Notes: generated from the letters alone by a model not told the origin. 51,621 nucleotides of DNA from Alphaproteobacteria bacterium (GCA_030426685.1 JAUHYC010000024.1:1-51621), one strand, 5' to 3'; shown: positions 8,243 to 16,340, counted from the stretch's first letter. Translations and numbers: made by a program.

Positions 8243-8758
8243 ATGACACGTATTTTCTCGCTCCTCACGATTTGTTTTGTCGCTTTGGCGGCATGCACCG
8301 ATTCGGGCACATCTGCCATCGGTGCCGATGGCAGACCGTTGCCATCCGTCTACAAGATTCGCGGCAATCCGGAAAAGTTGCAGTTCCGAATGCTGGATTC
8401 GGTCAACGCGTTGCGGCAGGCTTCGGGGCTGCAGCAGGTTCAGCTAAACGCACAATTGAACGCGGCAGCTGAGACTCATGCAAAAGACATGGCGCGCCAG
8501 AATCGGCCCTGGCATTTCGGCTCGGACGGGTCTTCGCCGCTGGATCGGGCTTCGCGGGTCGGCTATTTCGGAACATTCCTGGGCGAGGCGATCTCGGAAA
8601 CCTACGAGACCGAGACCGAAACCCTGGCTGCGTGGATGCAGGAACCCGGTCCGCGTGCGGTCATCATGGACCCCAAGGCCACTCAGATGGGCTTTGCCTG
8701 GCATCAGGAAAGCGGTGGCAAGATCTGGTGGACGTTGGAAATGGGAACCGGGGGCTGA
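8243..8758 (+). CDS. CAP (SCP/PR1) domain lipoprotein
   Basis: A 171-residue secreted protein. The N-terminus MTRIFSLLTICFVALAAC ends in a lipobox (LAAC, Cys18), so it is probably a lipoprotein. The rest is a CAP domain: LDSVNALRQASGLQQV, ETHAKDMA, HFGSDGSSPLDRASRVGY, FLGEAISE, and the C-terminal MDPKATQMGFAWH motif. Bacterial CAP proteins are extracytoplasmic with mostly unknown activity. The domain fills the protein and nothing is missing. A strong terminator follows. Confidence 0.9.
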   Translation: MTRIFSLLTICFVALAACTDSGTSAIGADGRPLPSVYKIRGNPEKLQFRMLDSVNALRQASGLQQVQLNAQLNAAAETHAKDMARQNRPWHFGSDGSSPLDRASRVGYFGTFLGEAISETYETETETLAAWMQEPGPRAVIMDPKATQMGFAWHQESGGKIWWTLEMGTGG

Positions 8759-8774
8759 TTACGCCCCCCGAAAC

Positions 8775-8806
8775 AAAAAAAGCCCCCGATAATCGGGGGC
8801 TTTATT
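8775..8806. terminator. bidirectional Rho-independent terminator
   Basis: A 9-bp perfect stem, AGCCCCCGA / TCGGGGGCT, with loop TAA, preceded by an A-run and followed by TTATTGTTT. It separates the CAP lipoprotein gene (+) from convergent ptsN (-). Confidence 0.88.
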
Positions 8807-8821
8807 GTTTCTGATGGCGCT

Positions 8822-9289
8822 TCAGGCCGCTTGCATCGACTGCGCTTCGGTCAGAATCGCGTACAGCTTGACCGGATCGGGATTGGCCCGCAGCTTTGCG
8901 CAGACAGCCTGTTCGCGAAGCGTGCGCGAGACAAGCGCCAGCGCTTTTAGATGGTCAACACCCGCCTCTTCCGGCGCAAACAGGGAAAAGGCCAGATCGA
9001 CGGGCTGGCGATCGACCGACCCGAAATCGATAGGTTTTTCCAGCAATACAAACACGCCAGAGACTGTCTCAATCTCGGGCAGACGTGCATGAGGCAGTGC
9101 AACGCCATGGCCAACACCTGTGGGCCCCAGGCTTTCACGCTCTAACAGGCTGTCGACAATCGCCTGTGCGTCCAGACCAAGTGTCGCGGCGGCAACGTCG
9201 CCAATCTCCTGAAACAAGCGCTTCTTGCTGGACGCGGCAGAAAGCACGCGCACCGCTTCGGGCTTCAGAATGCTCGAAAGCTCCATCAT
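8822..9289 (-). CDS. ptsN: PTS IIA-like nitrogen regulatory protein PtsN
   Basis: EIIA-Ntr, the last phosphoacceptor of the nitrogen phosphotransferase system, a regulator of metabolism and K+ transport rather than a sugar transporter. It has 155 residues. The phosphorylated His is in GVGHGVALPHARL (His67 from the first Met). The family block RESLGPTGVG and the C-terminal LRANPDPVKLYAIL are present. Two adjacent Met codons (9289 and 9286) can serve as start. It follows hpf by 54 bases, the usual partner order, and ends at the shared terminator. Confidence 0.95.
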   Translation of the reverse strand: MMELSSILKPEAVRVLSAASSKKRLFQEIGDVAAATLGLDAQAIVDSLLERESLGPTGVGHGVALPHARLPEIETVSGVFVLLEKPIDFGSVDRQPVDLAFSLFAPEEAGVDHLKALALVSRTLREQAVCAKLRANPDPVKLYAILTEAQSMQAA

Positions 9290-9343
9290 TTTGCTCCTGA
9301 GCCTTGCCCCCGAAGATGGGGGCAGGCCAATAATTCTTGCCTG

Positions 9344-9907
9344 TTACGGATCGATCCATCCGATATTGCCGTCATCGCGCCGATAAACGACATTCAATCC
9401 GTCCTTGTTCTCATTCCGGAACACCAGCACCGGGGCACCGGCAAGTTCCATCTGCATGACAGCCTCACCAACGCTTAACGATGGGATCTTGGTTTCCATC
9501 TCAGCCACAATCATCGGCTGCAGCGATTCAGGTTCGTCGGCTGTACCCGATTCGTCAGAGGCGAGGATATAAGAGGACGCTCCAAAGAGTTCAACCGGCT
9601 CGGACCGATCCTTATGGTGGTCTTTCAGACGACGCTTGTATCGGCGCAGTTGTGTTTCCATTTTGTCGCAGCAGCCTTCGAACGCTGCGTAGATCTCTGT
9701 TGCATGAGCCTTGGCCTGAGCGGTCAGACCGGTCGACAGATGCACGGTGGTTTCGCATACATATTCATGCGCCGAACGGGAAAAGACGACGTTGGCGTCT
9801 GTTGGCCGCTGGGCATATTTGCCCACAACCTCGCCCAGTTCGGTCTGCACATGGGTCTGCAGGGCCGCACCGATGTCGATCTGTTTTCCGCTGATTTGGT
9901 AACGCAT
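9344..9907 (-). CDS. hpf: ribosome hibernation-promoting factor, long form
   Basis: Long-form HPF of 187 residues that dimerises and silences 70S ribosomes under starvation. The N-terminal S30AE domain begins MRYQISGKQIDIGAALQ and covers about residues 1-105. The C-terminal dimerisation domain is about 130-187 (PMIVAEMETKIPSLSVGEAVMQMEL ... RRDDGNIGWIDP). The start is ATG 9907 with GAAGGAGATCAC just before it; the open frame upstream is unrelated. It sits between lptB and ptsN with no rpoN in between. Two inverted repeats in its upstream region (9941-9955, 10102-10127) could regulate it. Confidence 0.95.
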   Translation of the reverse strand: MRYQISGKQIDIGAALQTHVQTELGEVVGKYAQRPTDANVVFSRSAHEYVCETTVHLSTGLTAQAKAHATEIYAAFEGCCDKMETQLRRYKRRLKDHHKDRSEPVELFGASSYILASDESGTADEPESLQPMIVAEMETKIPSLSVGEAVMQMELAGAPVLVFRNENKDGLNVVYRRDDGNIGWIDP

Positions 9908-9940
9908 GTGATCTCCTTCACAATTCACACCCATTCTGGC

Positions 9941-9955
9941 GTCACGGACCGTGAC
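9941..9955. promoter_or_regulatory. 15-bp perfect palindrome upstream of hpf
   Basis: GTCACGG-A-CCGTGAC, a 7-bp perfect inverted repeat with a one-base centre, 34 bases before the hpf start codon. It could be an operator or a 5'-leader hairpin. No regulator can be named. Confidence 0.4.
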
Positions 9956-10101
9956 GGACTTGTTTTTATCGGGTGGGGGGTCGCGGCAGTTTCTGCGGTT
10001 GCCGTTGATCCAGCCCTTCGAAGAAGGGGCATCGCGATCCAGACTGGAACCGAAGAATTGCCATATCCCAATTGAGGCAAGAGACGGCGGGAGAGTCAAT
10101 C

Positions 10102-10127
10102 AAAACAGGTGTGTATATACCAGTTTT
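10102..10127. promoter_or_regulatory. 26-bp interrupted inverted repeat upstream of hpf
   Basis: AAAACAGGT and ACCAGTTTT, spaced by eight bases; 8 of 9 positions pair. It lies in the 252-base gap between lptB and hpf, about 195 bases before the hpf start and 33 beyond the lptB stop. It looks like a dimeric regulator site; the centre GTGTATAT is AT-rich. Confidence 0.4.
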
Positions 10128-10159
10128 CCGCCATGCGCCCGGCGCAATCCCGCGCAAGC

Positions 10160-10918
10160 CTATGAAATACGGAAGTTTTCCCCCAAATACACCCTTCGCA
10201 CATTTTCGTTTTCCACCACCTCGTCGGGGGTGCCGGACATCAGAACCTGGCCATCATGCAAAATATAGGCCCGATCCACGATTTCGAGCGTTTCGCGCAC
10301 GTTATGATCCGTGATCAACACACCAATCCCACGCTTTTTGAGATCGGCCACCAGATGCCGGATATCGCCCACGCTGATCGGATCAACCCCGGCAAACGGT
10401 TCATCCAGCAACAGATATTTCGGATCGGCGGCGAGGCAGCGCGCAATCTCCACCCGGCGGCGCTCACCGCCTGACAAAGCCAGCGCAGGCGCACGGCGCA
10501 GGTGCTCGATCGAAAAATCCGACAACAGCTCTTCCAGACGTTCCTTGCGGCGATGCGCATGTTTTACGGTGATGTCCAGAACCGCGGCGATATTGTCTTC
10601 GACGCTCATGCCGCGAAAGATCGACATCTCTTGCGGAAGATAGCCGATCCCCATCCGAGCGCGACGATACATCGGCAGGGTCGTGACGGTCTGGCCGTCA
10701 ATTGTGACGGTGCCCGCTTCTGGGAACACCAGCCCGGCTACGGAATAGAAGGTGGTGGTTTTGCCAGAACCGTTCGGACCCAGCAGCGCCACAACTTCCG
10801 ACCGGTCCAGTGTCATTGAGACATCGCGGATGACGGTCTTTTTTCGGTAGGACTTCCGCAGCTTTTCGATCTTCAGGCCAGAGGTGCCTTCGGCAACGGA
10901 CAGGTTGGGGCGATTCAT
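10160..10918 (-). CDS. lptB: LPS export ABC transporter ATP-binding protein
   Basis: ATPase of the LptB2FG complex that drives lipopolysaccharide from the inner membrane to the Lpt bridge. It has 252 residues. Walker A GPNGSGKT is at 47-54, the Q-loop GYLPQEMSIFRGM near 93-104, the signature LSGGERRRVEIA at 148-159 and Walker B YLLLDEPFAGVDP at 168-180, followed by the switch His (LITDHNVRET). A short extension (NLSVAEGTSG) precedes the core. Its start overlaps the lptA stop by one base, so lptC-lptA-lptB form a unit. Confidence 0.97.
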   Translation of the reverse strand: MNRPNLSVAEGTSGLKIEKLRKSYRKKTVIRDVSMTLDRSEVVALLGPNGSGKTTTFYSVAGLVFPEAGTVTIDGQTVTTLPMYRRARMGIGYLPQEMSIFRGMSVEDNIAAVLDITVKHAHRRKERLEELLSDFSIEHLRRAPALALSGGERRRVEIARCLAADPKYLLLDEPFAGVDPISVGDIRHLVADLKKRGIGVLITDHNVRETLEIVDRAYILHDGQVLMSGTPDEVVENENVRRVYLGENFRIS

Positions 10919-11409
10919 CAGTTTTCACCCGGCTGCAAAATGGTCTTAACACGTCCCGACATCGTTGCGGTACCGGCGGTCAGGTTTGCGATCATCTGAT
11001 CGCCGCTGATGATGCTCGGGCCTTGCGTCAGCAACACATTGCCCTTCATCTCGATCACGCCGGAATCAATGGTGTATTCCGCCCAGTCCCCTTCGGCTGC
11101 GTCGGGAGGGCTGACAAGAACCACGTTTTCGGTGGCCTCCATCCGCTCGATGGCCGAGCGTTCTTCGTTGTAGATCACCAGAACCCGCTCGGCAGACAGG
11201 CGCATTTCACCCTGAATGACGATGACATTGCCCAGAAACTCGGCCGATCCGTCCTCCTGGTTCACGTTCAACGTCTCGGATGTCACTTCGACTGGCTGAC
11301 TCGGGTCGGCCTTGACCGCACCAAACGCAACTTGTGCCTCCTGCGCCGAAACGGGCGCCGCCCCAACGATCAGAGCAATACACACAGAGGCTACACGTAA
11401 ATCAAACAC
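10918..11409 (-). CDS. lptA: lipopolysaccharide transport periplasmic protein LptA
   Basis: OstA-like periplasmic bridge protein of 163 residues that carries LPS between LptC and the outer membrane. A signal peptide covers about residues 1-22 (ending APVSA-QEA). The beta-jellyroll repeats are recognisable: VEVTSETLNVNQEDGSAEFLGNV and, later, IDSGVIEMKGNVLLTQGPS with MIANLTAGTATMSG. It lies four bases after lptC and overlaps lptB by one base. Confidence 0.93.
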   Translation of the reverse strand: MFDLRVASVCIALIVGAAPVSAQEAQVAFGAVKADPSQPVEVTSETLNVNQEDGSAEFLGNVIVIQGEMRLSAERVLVIYNEERSAIERMEATENVVLVSPPDAAEGDWAEYTIDSGVIEMKGNVLLTQGPSIISGDQMIANLTAGTATMSGRVKTILQPGEN

Positions 11410-11412
11410 GGG

Positions 11413-12012
11413 TTATCTTTCAGCTTTTTGAGGCTCGTATATCAGCTTCACGCCATCTGTAAAAAGAATATGGACCGGGCCGTCTTTTTTTTCGGTTCCA
11501 AATGTCATGCGCCCGGCGGTAAAGTCGCCAATCGGGCCGGTCCCGTCAATCTGGCCCGGCGTGTCGCCGCGTATTTCGTCCAGCGATGTGTTCAACAGGT
11601 CGGTTGTCACCTGAATACCATCTGCGGTGGTGATGACCACGTTCCCGGCGAATGTCGCGGTCCCCTTGTCAGGCCGGACCATGCCGGTGTTGGATTCCAA
11701 CGTAATCTCACCGCCGCTGCTCAGGCCAAAACGCCCCTGCACCTCGGCCGCGGTGGGGCTGCCATCGGCACTGCCCTGGCTGGCACGGCGGGCCTCGACC
11801 CGGATCTCTTCGCCTTTGCGGGTCACACCTTTATAGTCCGGACGGGTGATGATCTGTTCAGTCAGACGTTCGTCAATCTCCTGACCGCTGAACGGGACCG
11901 AGACATTGGTGTCGACGCTGCGCGACAGAAGAAAAACCGTGGAGAGCAGCAGAATTGCCGCCAGTGGCAATACCACCTTCAGGAATTGTACCCATCTGGA
12001 ATGGCGGTCCAC
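11413..12012 (-). CDS. lptC: LPS export ABC transporter periplasmic protein LptC
   Basis: Bitopic inner-membrane protein of 199 residues that receives LPS from LptB2FG. A basic N-terminus (MDRHSRWVQFLKVV) leads into one membrane helix at about residues 13-30. A periplasmic OstA-like fold follows (IDERLTEQIITRPDYKGVTRKGEEI and GRFGLSSGGEITLESNTGMV). Order and spacing with kdsD (12 bases upstream) and lptA (downstream) match other alphaproteobacteria. Confidence 0.92.
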   Translation of the reverse strand: MDRHSRWVQFLKVVLPLAAILLLSTVFLLSRSVDTNVSVPFSGQEIDERLTEQIITRPDYKGVTRKGEEIRVEARRASQGSADGSPTAAEVQGRFGLSSGGEITLESNTGMVRPDKGTATFAGNVVITTADGIQVTTDLLNTSLDEIRGDTPGQIDGTGPIGDFTAGRMTFGTEKKDGPVHILFTDGVKLIYEPQKAER

Positions 12013-12024
12013 CGGCGACCTCCC

Positions 12025-12993
12025 TCAGCCCAGACCGACGCGCAGGCAGTCGTGGATGTGTATCAGGCCCTGCGCCTGCCCCGGTGCATCGGGGTCGATC
12101 ACGAACAAAGATGTTATCTTGCGGTCATTCATGATCGCCACGGCTTCTTCGGCCAGTATATCCGGGCCAACGGTAGTTGGATTCTCGGTCATGACCTGAT
12201 CTGCGCTGTTCTCCAGCAACCCATCCATATGTCGCCGCAAATCTCCGTCGGTGATGATGCCGATCAATTGCCCCTGCCCATCTGTGACGCCGGCAACACC
12301 AAACCCTTTCTGGCTTATTTCAATCAGCGCATCACCCATGGGCGTGTCGTTCGACACAAGCGGTAATGCCGCGCCCGAATGCATCAAATCTCGCACCGTA
12401 CTGAGGCGGGCCCCCAGCTTGCCGCCGGGGTGGAAAGCGCGAAAGTCCTCGGGTTTGAAATCCCGATACTTCATCAGCGCGATTGCCAGCGCATCGCCCA
12501 TCGCCAGCGTCAGTGTGGTCGAGATCGAAGGCACCATGCCGAACCCGCAGGCCTCACCCAGCGACGGGATCAACAGATGCACATCGGCCTGCTTCATCAA
12601 CGTGCTCTCGGGCTTGCTGGACAGCCCGATCAGCGGGATACCAAATCGGCGCGTGAAGGCCAGCAGATTGGCCAGCTCGGGGGCCTCGCCCGAGTTCGAG
12701 ATCGCCAGCACGACATCACCCTTCGACACCATACCCAGATCGCCATGACTGGCTTCTGCGGGGTGCACGAAATAGGCGGGGGTTCCGGTGCTGGCCAGTG
12801 TCGCGGCGATCTTGTGGCCAATATGGCCGGACTTGCCGATACCGCTGATGATAATTCGGCCCGGAGCCCCAAGGATCAGCTGCACGGCCTCGGCAAAATG
12901 TTCGTCCAGCCCTTCGGCCAGCACGTCCAGCGCACGGGCCTCATCGGTGACGACCTGCCGGGCCGTTCTCAGAAATGCTTCGATATCAGTCAT
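12025..12993 (-). CDS. kdsD: arabinose-5-phosphate isomerase (KpsF/GutQ family)
   Basis: Converts ribulose-5-phosphate to arabinose-5-phosphate, the first committed precursor of the LPS sugar Kdo. It has 322 residues: an SIS domain at about 30-180 (IISGIGKSGHIGHKIAATLASTGTPAYFVHPAEASHGDLG) and a pair of CBS domains at about 205-322 (VRDLMHSGAALPLV, ITDGDLRRHM, VMTENPTTV). Its start overlaps the stop of rnd by ATGA. The usual neighbour kdsC (Kdo-8-phosphate phosphatase) is absent between kdsD and lptC. Confidence 0.95.
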   Translation of the reverse strand: MTDIEAFLRTARQVVTDEARALDVLAEGLDEHFAEAVQLILGAPGRIIISGIGKSGHIGHKIAATLASTGTPAYFVHPAEASHGDLGMVSKGDVVLAISNSGEAPELANLLAFTRRFGIPLIGLSSKPESTLMKQADVHLLIPSLGEACGFGMVPSISTTLTLAMGDALAIALMKYRDFKPEDFRAFHPGGKLGARLSTVRDLMHSGAALPLVSNDTPMGDALIEISQKGFGVAGVTDGQGQLIGIITDGDLRRHMDGLLENSADQVMTENPTTVGPDILAEEAVAIMNDRKITSLFVIDPDAPGQAQGLIHIHDCLRVGLG

Positions 12994-13604
12994 GAATGCG
13001 CAAAAATATCCGTTTCGGGCCAGCCCGCGAGATCCAGCTTCGCGCGCATCGGCAGAAAGTCAAAACAAGCCTGAGCCATCTCAGCCCGGCCCTCACGCGC
13101 CAGGCGCCCATCCAGCGCCTCGCGCAGCTGATGCAGGTACAGAACATCCGACGCGGCATAATCCAGCTGCGCGTCGGTCAGGGTCTCGGCACCCCAGTCG
13201 CTCATTTGTTGCTGTTTCGAGATATCGACGCCGATCAGTTCCTGACACAGGTTTTTCAACCCATGCCGGTCAGTGTATGTGCGCACCAGACGGCTGGCGA
13301 TCTTGGTGCAATAGACCGGTGCGGCCAGTGCGCCGAAGGCATGATACATCGCCGCGATATCGAAACGGCCAAAGTGAAACAGCTTCAGCACATCAGGGTT
13401 TTCCAGCATCGAACAAAGGTTGGGCGCCTCTGTCTGTCCCTTCTCAACCTGCACGATATGGCTGTTGCCATCGCCGCCCGACATCTGGATCACACACAGA
13501 CGATCGCGATGCGGGTTCAGACCCATAGTTTCACAGTCAATGGCCACGATAGGCCCCAGATCCAACCCGTCCGGCAGGTCGTTTTTATACAAGTGGTTCG
13601 CCAC
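12990..13604 (-). CDS. rnd: ribonuclease D (short form)
   Basis: A DEDD-family 3'-5' exoribonuclease of 204 residues, about half the length of E. coli RNase D because the C-terminal HRDC domains are absent; short forms are common in alphaproteobacteria. Exo I is IVAIDCETMGLN (DxE), exo II KLFHFGRFDIAAMYHAF, and exo III YAASDVLYLHQL with the catalytic Tyr/Asp. It is the first gene of the minus-strand run leading through kdsD to the lpt genes, with a 4-base overlap to kdsD. Confidence 0.92.
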   Translation of the reverse strand: MANHLYKNDLPDGLDLGPIVAIDCETMGLNPHRDRLCVIQMSGGDGNSHIVQVEKGQTEAPNLCSMLENPDVLKLFHFGRFDIAAMYHAFGALAAPVYCTKIASRLVRTYTDRHGLKNLCQELIGVDISKQQQMSDWGAETLTDAQLDYAASDVLYLHQLREALDGRLAREGRAEMAQACFDFLPMRAKLDLAGWPETDIFAHS

Positions 13605-13763
13605 GCGGATATCCTCTGTGCGGTGTCGACCCCGAGATAGGGGGTTTGGCCTCCAAACTCAACGCCGTCCTTGGAAAAGCCCGATCTGGCAAGGATCGCT
13701 TGACCAAACCTCCAACACCGGAACTATGGGGCGCATGAAATCGCGATTGAGAATTCACGTCCG

Positions 13764-15083
13764 ATGCTGAGCATATTGAGAAACCGCACCTACCGGCACC
13801 TGTTGGCCGCGCAGATCGTCGCGCTGACCGGGACCGGCCTGGCGACGGTGGCGTTGGGATTGTTGGCCTTCGATCTGGCCGGAGATGCCGCCGGGCTGGT
13901 GCTGGGCACAGCGTTGACCATCAAGATGGTTGCCTATGTGACCATCGCACCCCTGGCTGCTGCAATTGCTGAGCGGTTGGACCGGCGCAGGATGCTGGTC
14001 ACACTGGATTTGCTACGGGCACTGGTGGTGGTTTGCCTGCCATTCGTCACCGAAATCTGGCAGGTATACGTGCTGATCTTTGTGCTGCAGTCGGCCTCGG
14101 CCGGATTTACCCCGGCATTTCAGGCAACGATCCCTGACGTGCTGACCGACGAGCAGGACTATACCAACGCCCTCTCTCTTTCGCGGCTTGCATATGATCT
14201 GGAAAGCTTGTTGAGCCCAATGCTGGCGGCGGTGCTGTTGCTGTTGGTCAGTTTCGACATCCTGTTTCTGGGGACAAGCGCCGGGTTCATCGCCTCGGCT
14301 TTGCTGGTTGTGTCGGTCGCCCTGCCTTCTCCGAAACCATCTGTAAGGCGAGGCATCTATGACCGAACCACTCGCGGCATACGCATCTATCTGAAAACCC
14401 CGCGCCTGCGAGGGCTATTGGCGCTCAGCTGGAGCGCGGCGGCGCTCAGTGCGATGGTGCTTGTCAATACGGTCGTGATCGTGCGTGCCGATCTGGGTCT
14501 GTCCGAAAGCGCCGTTGCCATCGCTCTGGCCGGGTTTGGCGGTGGATCAATGCTGGCTGCCTTTACCCTGCCGCGCTTGCTAGAGCGTGTTTCGGACCGC
14601 CAGACCATGCTGAGCGGGGCGGCGCTGGCGACCGGCACCATGGCCGTTGCTGCGGTCTTGTCTTCGACTATGCCAATATCGCTTGGGTTGCTGACACTGA
14701 TCTGGGCCATGGTGGGCTTTGGATACTCTGCCACCCTTACGCCGTCGGGTCGCCTGCTGACGCGGTCCGCTCACCCCGAGGATCGCCCCGCCGTATTTGC
14801 TGCGCAGTTCACGCTGTCCCATGCCTGCTGGCTGGTCCTCTATCCATTGGCCGGTTGGCTGATGACCCGATATGGTACCACGGTCGCAATGGCCATCCTG
14901 GCCTCAGCCGCTGTGTTGGGGCTTTCCATGGCAATACGCGTCTGGCCACGCGGAAGCCGTGCGGCGGTGATCCACACGCACCCCGATCTGCCCGCAGATC
15001 ACCCACATCTCGCCGGGCCTGACCCGCATGCCCATCCTATCGTGATCGACGAGCTGCATCCGCATTACCCGCGCACGCCTTGA
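13764..15083 (+). CDS. MFS transporter with His-rich cytoplasmic tail
   Basis: Major facilitator superfamily efflux-type permease (DHA3/macrolide-exporter-like) of 439 residues. It opens MLSILRNRTYRHLLAAQIVALTG, and about 12 hydrophobic helices can be followed to near residue 395. The A-motif region is AERLDRRRMLVTLD. The C-terminal ~35 residues are rich in His, Asp and Pro (IHTHPDLPADHPHLAG, then PDPHAHP and ELHPHYP), with eight His. That suggests metal binding or sensing (inference). The ATG at 13764 is overlapped by the stop of a tiny upstream frame. An Lrp-family regulator follows 60 bases downstream and may control it. Confidence 0.88.
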   Translation: MLSILRNRTYRHLLAAQIVALTGTGLATVALGLLAFDLAGDAAGLVLGTALTIKMVAYVTIAPLAAAIAERLDRRRMLVTLDLLRALVVVCLPFVTEIWQVYVLIFVLQSASAGFTPAFQATIPDVLTDEQDYTNALSLSRLAYDLESLLSPMLAAVLLLLVSFDILFLGTSAGFIASALLVVSVALPSPKPSVRRGIYDRTTRGIRIYLKTPRLRGLLALSWSAAALSAMVLVNTVVIVRADLGLSESAVAIALAGFGGGSMLAAFTLPRLLERVSDRQTMLSGAALATGTMAVAAVLSSTMPISLGLLTLIWAMVGFGYSATLTPSGRLLTRSAHPEDRPAVFAAQFTLSHACWLVLYPLAGWLMTRYGTTVAMAILASAAVLGLSMAIRVWPRGSRAAVIHTHPDLPADHPHLAGPDPHAHPIVIDELHPHYPRTP

Positions 15084-15143
15084 GCCCGCCCCGCGTTCTG
15101 CCATAAACCGAGAGTTACGCACTATCCGAACCCCGGAGCCTTT

Positions 15144-15572
15144 ATGGACCAGCTTGACCGCCGCATCATCGCCGCCCTGCAACACAATGCGCGCGACTCG
15201 ACCACGCGCATTGCCGCAACGCTCGGCGTGGCGCGAACCACGGTTCACGAGCGCATCAACCGCATGGAAGAGCGCGGCATCATCGCGGGGTATTCGGTCG
15301 TGCTGCGCGAAACCGAAGATACGCCCCGGGTTCAGGTCATCGTTCTGCTGGAAGTGCAGCAAAAGGAAACCACCCGCATCATCAAACGGCTCGAAGCCTA
15401 CCCCGAGGTCAAGCTTTGCCTGTCGATCAACGGTGAATTCGACCTGCTGCTCTCGGCCGAAGCTCCGCGAATCGAGGATCTTGATGTTCTCGTCGACGAG
15501 TTGGCGCGCATTCCGGGCGTGTCGCGGACCAATACCAGTGTTGTTTTTGGCCGGAAGATCGACCGCACCTGA
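15144..15572 (+). CDS. Lrp/AsnC family transcriptional regulator
   Basis: A 142-residue feast/famine regulator. The N-terminal helix-turn-helix begins LDRRIIAALQHNARDSTTRIAATLGVARTTVHERINRMEERGII (about 4-47). The C-terminal RAM ligand domain follows: VIVLLEVQQKETTRIIKRL ... CLSINGEFDLLL ... LARIPGVSRTNTSVVFGRK. Such proteins usually sense amino acids. It is transcribed in the same direction as the MFS transporter; whether it regulates that gene or the flagellar unit 70 bases downstream is unknown. Confidence 0.93.
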   Translation: MDQLDRRIIAALQHNARDSTTRIAATLGVARTTVHERINRMEERGIIAGYSVVLRETEDTPRVQVIVLLEVQQKETTRIIKRLEAYPEVKLCLSINGEFDLLLSAEAPRIEDLDVLVDELARIPGVSRTNTSVVFGRKIDRT

Positions 15573-15578
15573 GGCGTG

Positions 15579-15593
15579 CTAACCCTCTGTAAA
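15579..15593 (+). promoter_or_regulatory. degenerate CtrA-like box before the transglycosylase-flhA unit
   Basis: CTAA-CCCTCTG-TAAA matches 6 of 8 defined bases of TTAA-N7-TTAA and lies 51 bases before the transglycosylase ATG. That spacing matches the better boxes before motB and flgE. Weak on its own. Confidence 0.3.
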
Positions 15594-15644
15594 CCGAAAA
15601 CTGGCTAGCCTGGACCGGATTGACCCCAATCCCGGACCGACAGA

Positions 15645-16331
15645 ATGCCAGATCAAAAACTCCTGATCGCACTGTTTCTGGTGCACCTCCTTGCGACACC
15701 GGCCAGCTTTGCCGCGTCCGGTGTCGAAACTGCAGCGCTCTGCGATCGTGCCGCGCAGCGCGCGGCGCGGTCCGAAGGTGTTCCGCTGGATGTACTCAGG
15801 GCCATCGCCCGTGTCGAAACCGGCCGCACAATGGGCGGTCGGATGGAACCATGGCCATGGACCGTCAACCGTGAGGGCAAGGGGTATTGGTTCGCTTCGG
15901 CGGTTGAGGCCAAGGCTTATGTCTTCGACATTTTCAAGTCGGGTGAACGCAGCTTTGATGTGGGCTGTTTCCAGATCAATTACCGCTGGCATGGCAAGGC
16001 GTTCCGATCCATCGACGCCATGTTTGACCCCGACAAAAACGCGGCCTATGCAGCGCGCTTTCTGAATGAGCTTCACGCCGAGCTGGGCTCCTGGACCGCT
16101 GCCGCCGGGGCCTATCATTCGCGGACACAGCCCCTTGCCACCTCATATACCGACCGTTTTCGTACCGTTCTGGCACAGTTGAGCGAATCCACGGCTCAAG
16201 GCGGGCAGAACCCCCTTGCTTCTTCTGCCAGGCCCCTGATCCCACTGGATACCGGCCCGTTCAGCCAGAGCGCGTTGGGATCACTGGTTCCCCGATCCCG
16301 CGCCACCTCTACGTTCATCCCCTTCAACTAG
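15645..16331 (+). CDS. lytic transglycosylase (SLT domain), flagellar-associated
   Basis: Periplasmic peptidoglycan-cleaving enzyme of 228 residues. A signal peptide spans about 1-24 (LLIALFLVHLLATPASFAAS). The SLT core has the catalytic Glu58 (LRAIARVETGR), the motif GCFQINYRWHG and AAGAYHS. It lies nine bases before flhA, as first gene of the flagellar export-gate unit. A dedicated transglycosylase (SltF) serves rod assembly in Rhodobacter sphaeroides, whose FlgJ lacks the hydrolase domain (established for that species). The position suggests the same job here. The C-terminal ~45 residues are Ser/Pro-rich and of unknown role. Confidence 0.9.
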   Translation: MPDQKLLIALFLVHLLATPASFAASGVETAALCDRAAQRAARSEGVPLDVLRAIARVETGRTMGGRMEPWPWTVNREGKGYWFASAVEAKAYVFDIFKSGERSFDVGCFQINYRWHGKAFRSIDAMFDPDKNAAYAARFLNELHAELGSWTAAAGAYHSRTQPLATSYTDRFRTVLAQLSESTAQGGQNPLASSARPLIPLDTGPFSQSALGSLVPRSRATSTFIPFN

Positions 16332-16340
16332 GAGCCGCCC

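Noticed and set aside
10061..10159. Possible rpoN remnant between lptB and hpf
   Set aside because: The 252-base gap was read in all frames without finding RpoN-like sequence.
13735..13770. 11-codon upstream frame whose TGA overlaps the MFS start
   Set aside because: Too short and without a ribosome site; overlap with the start is likely chance.
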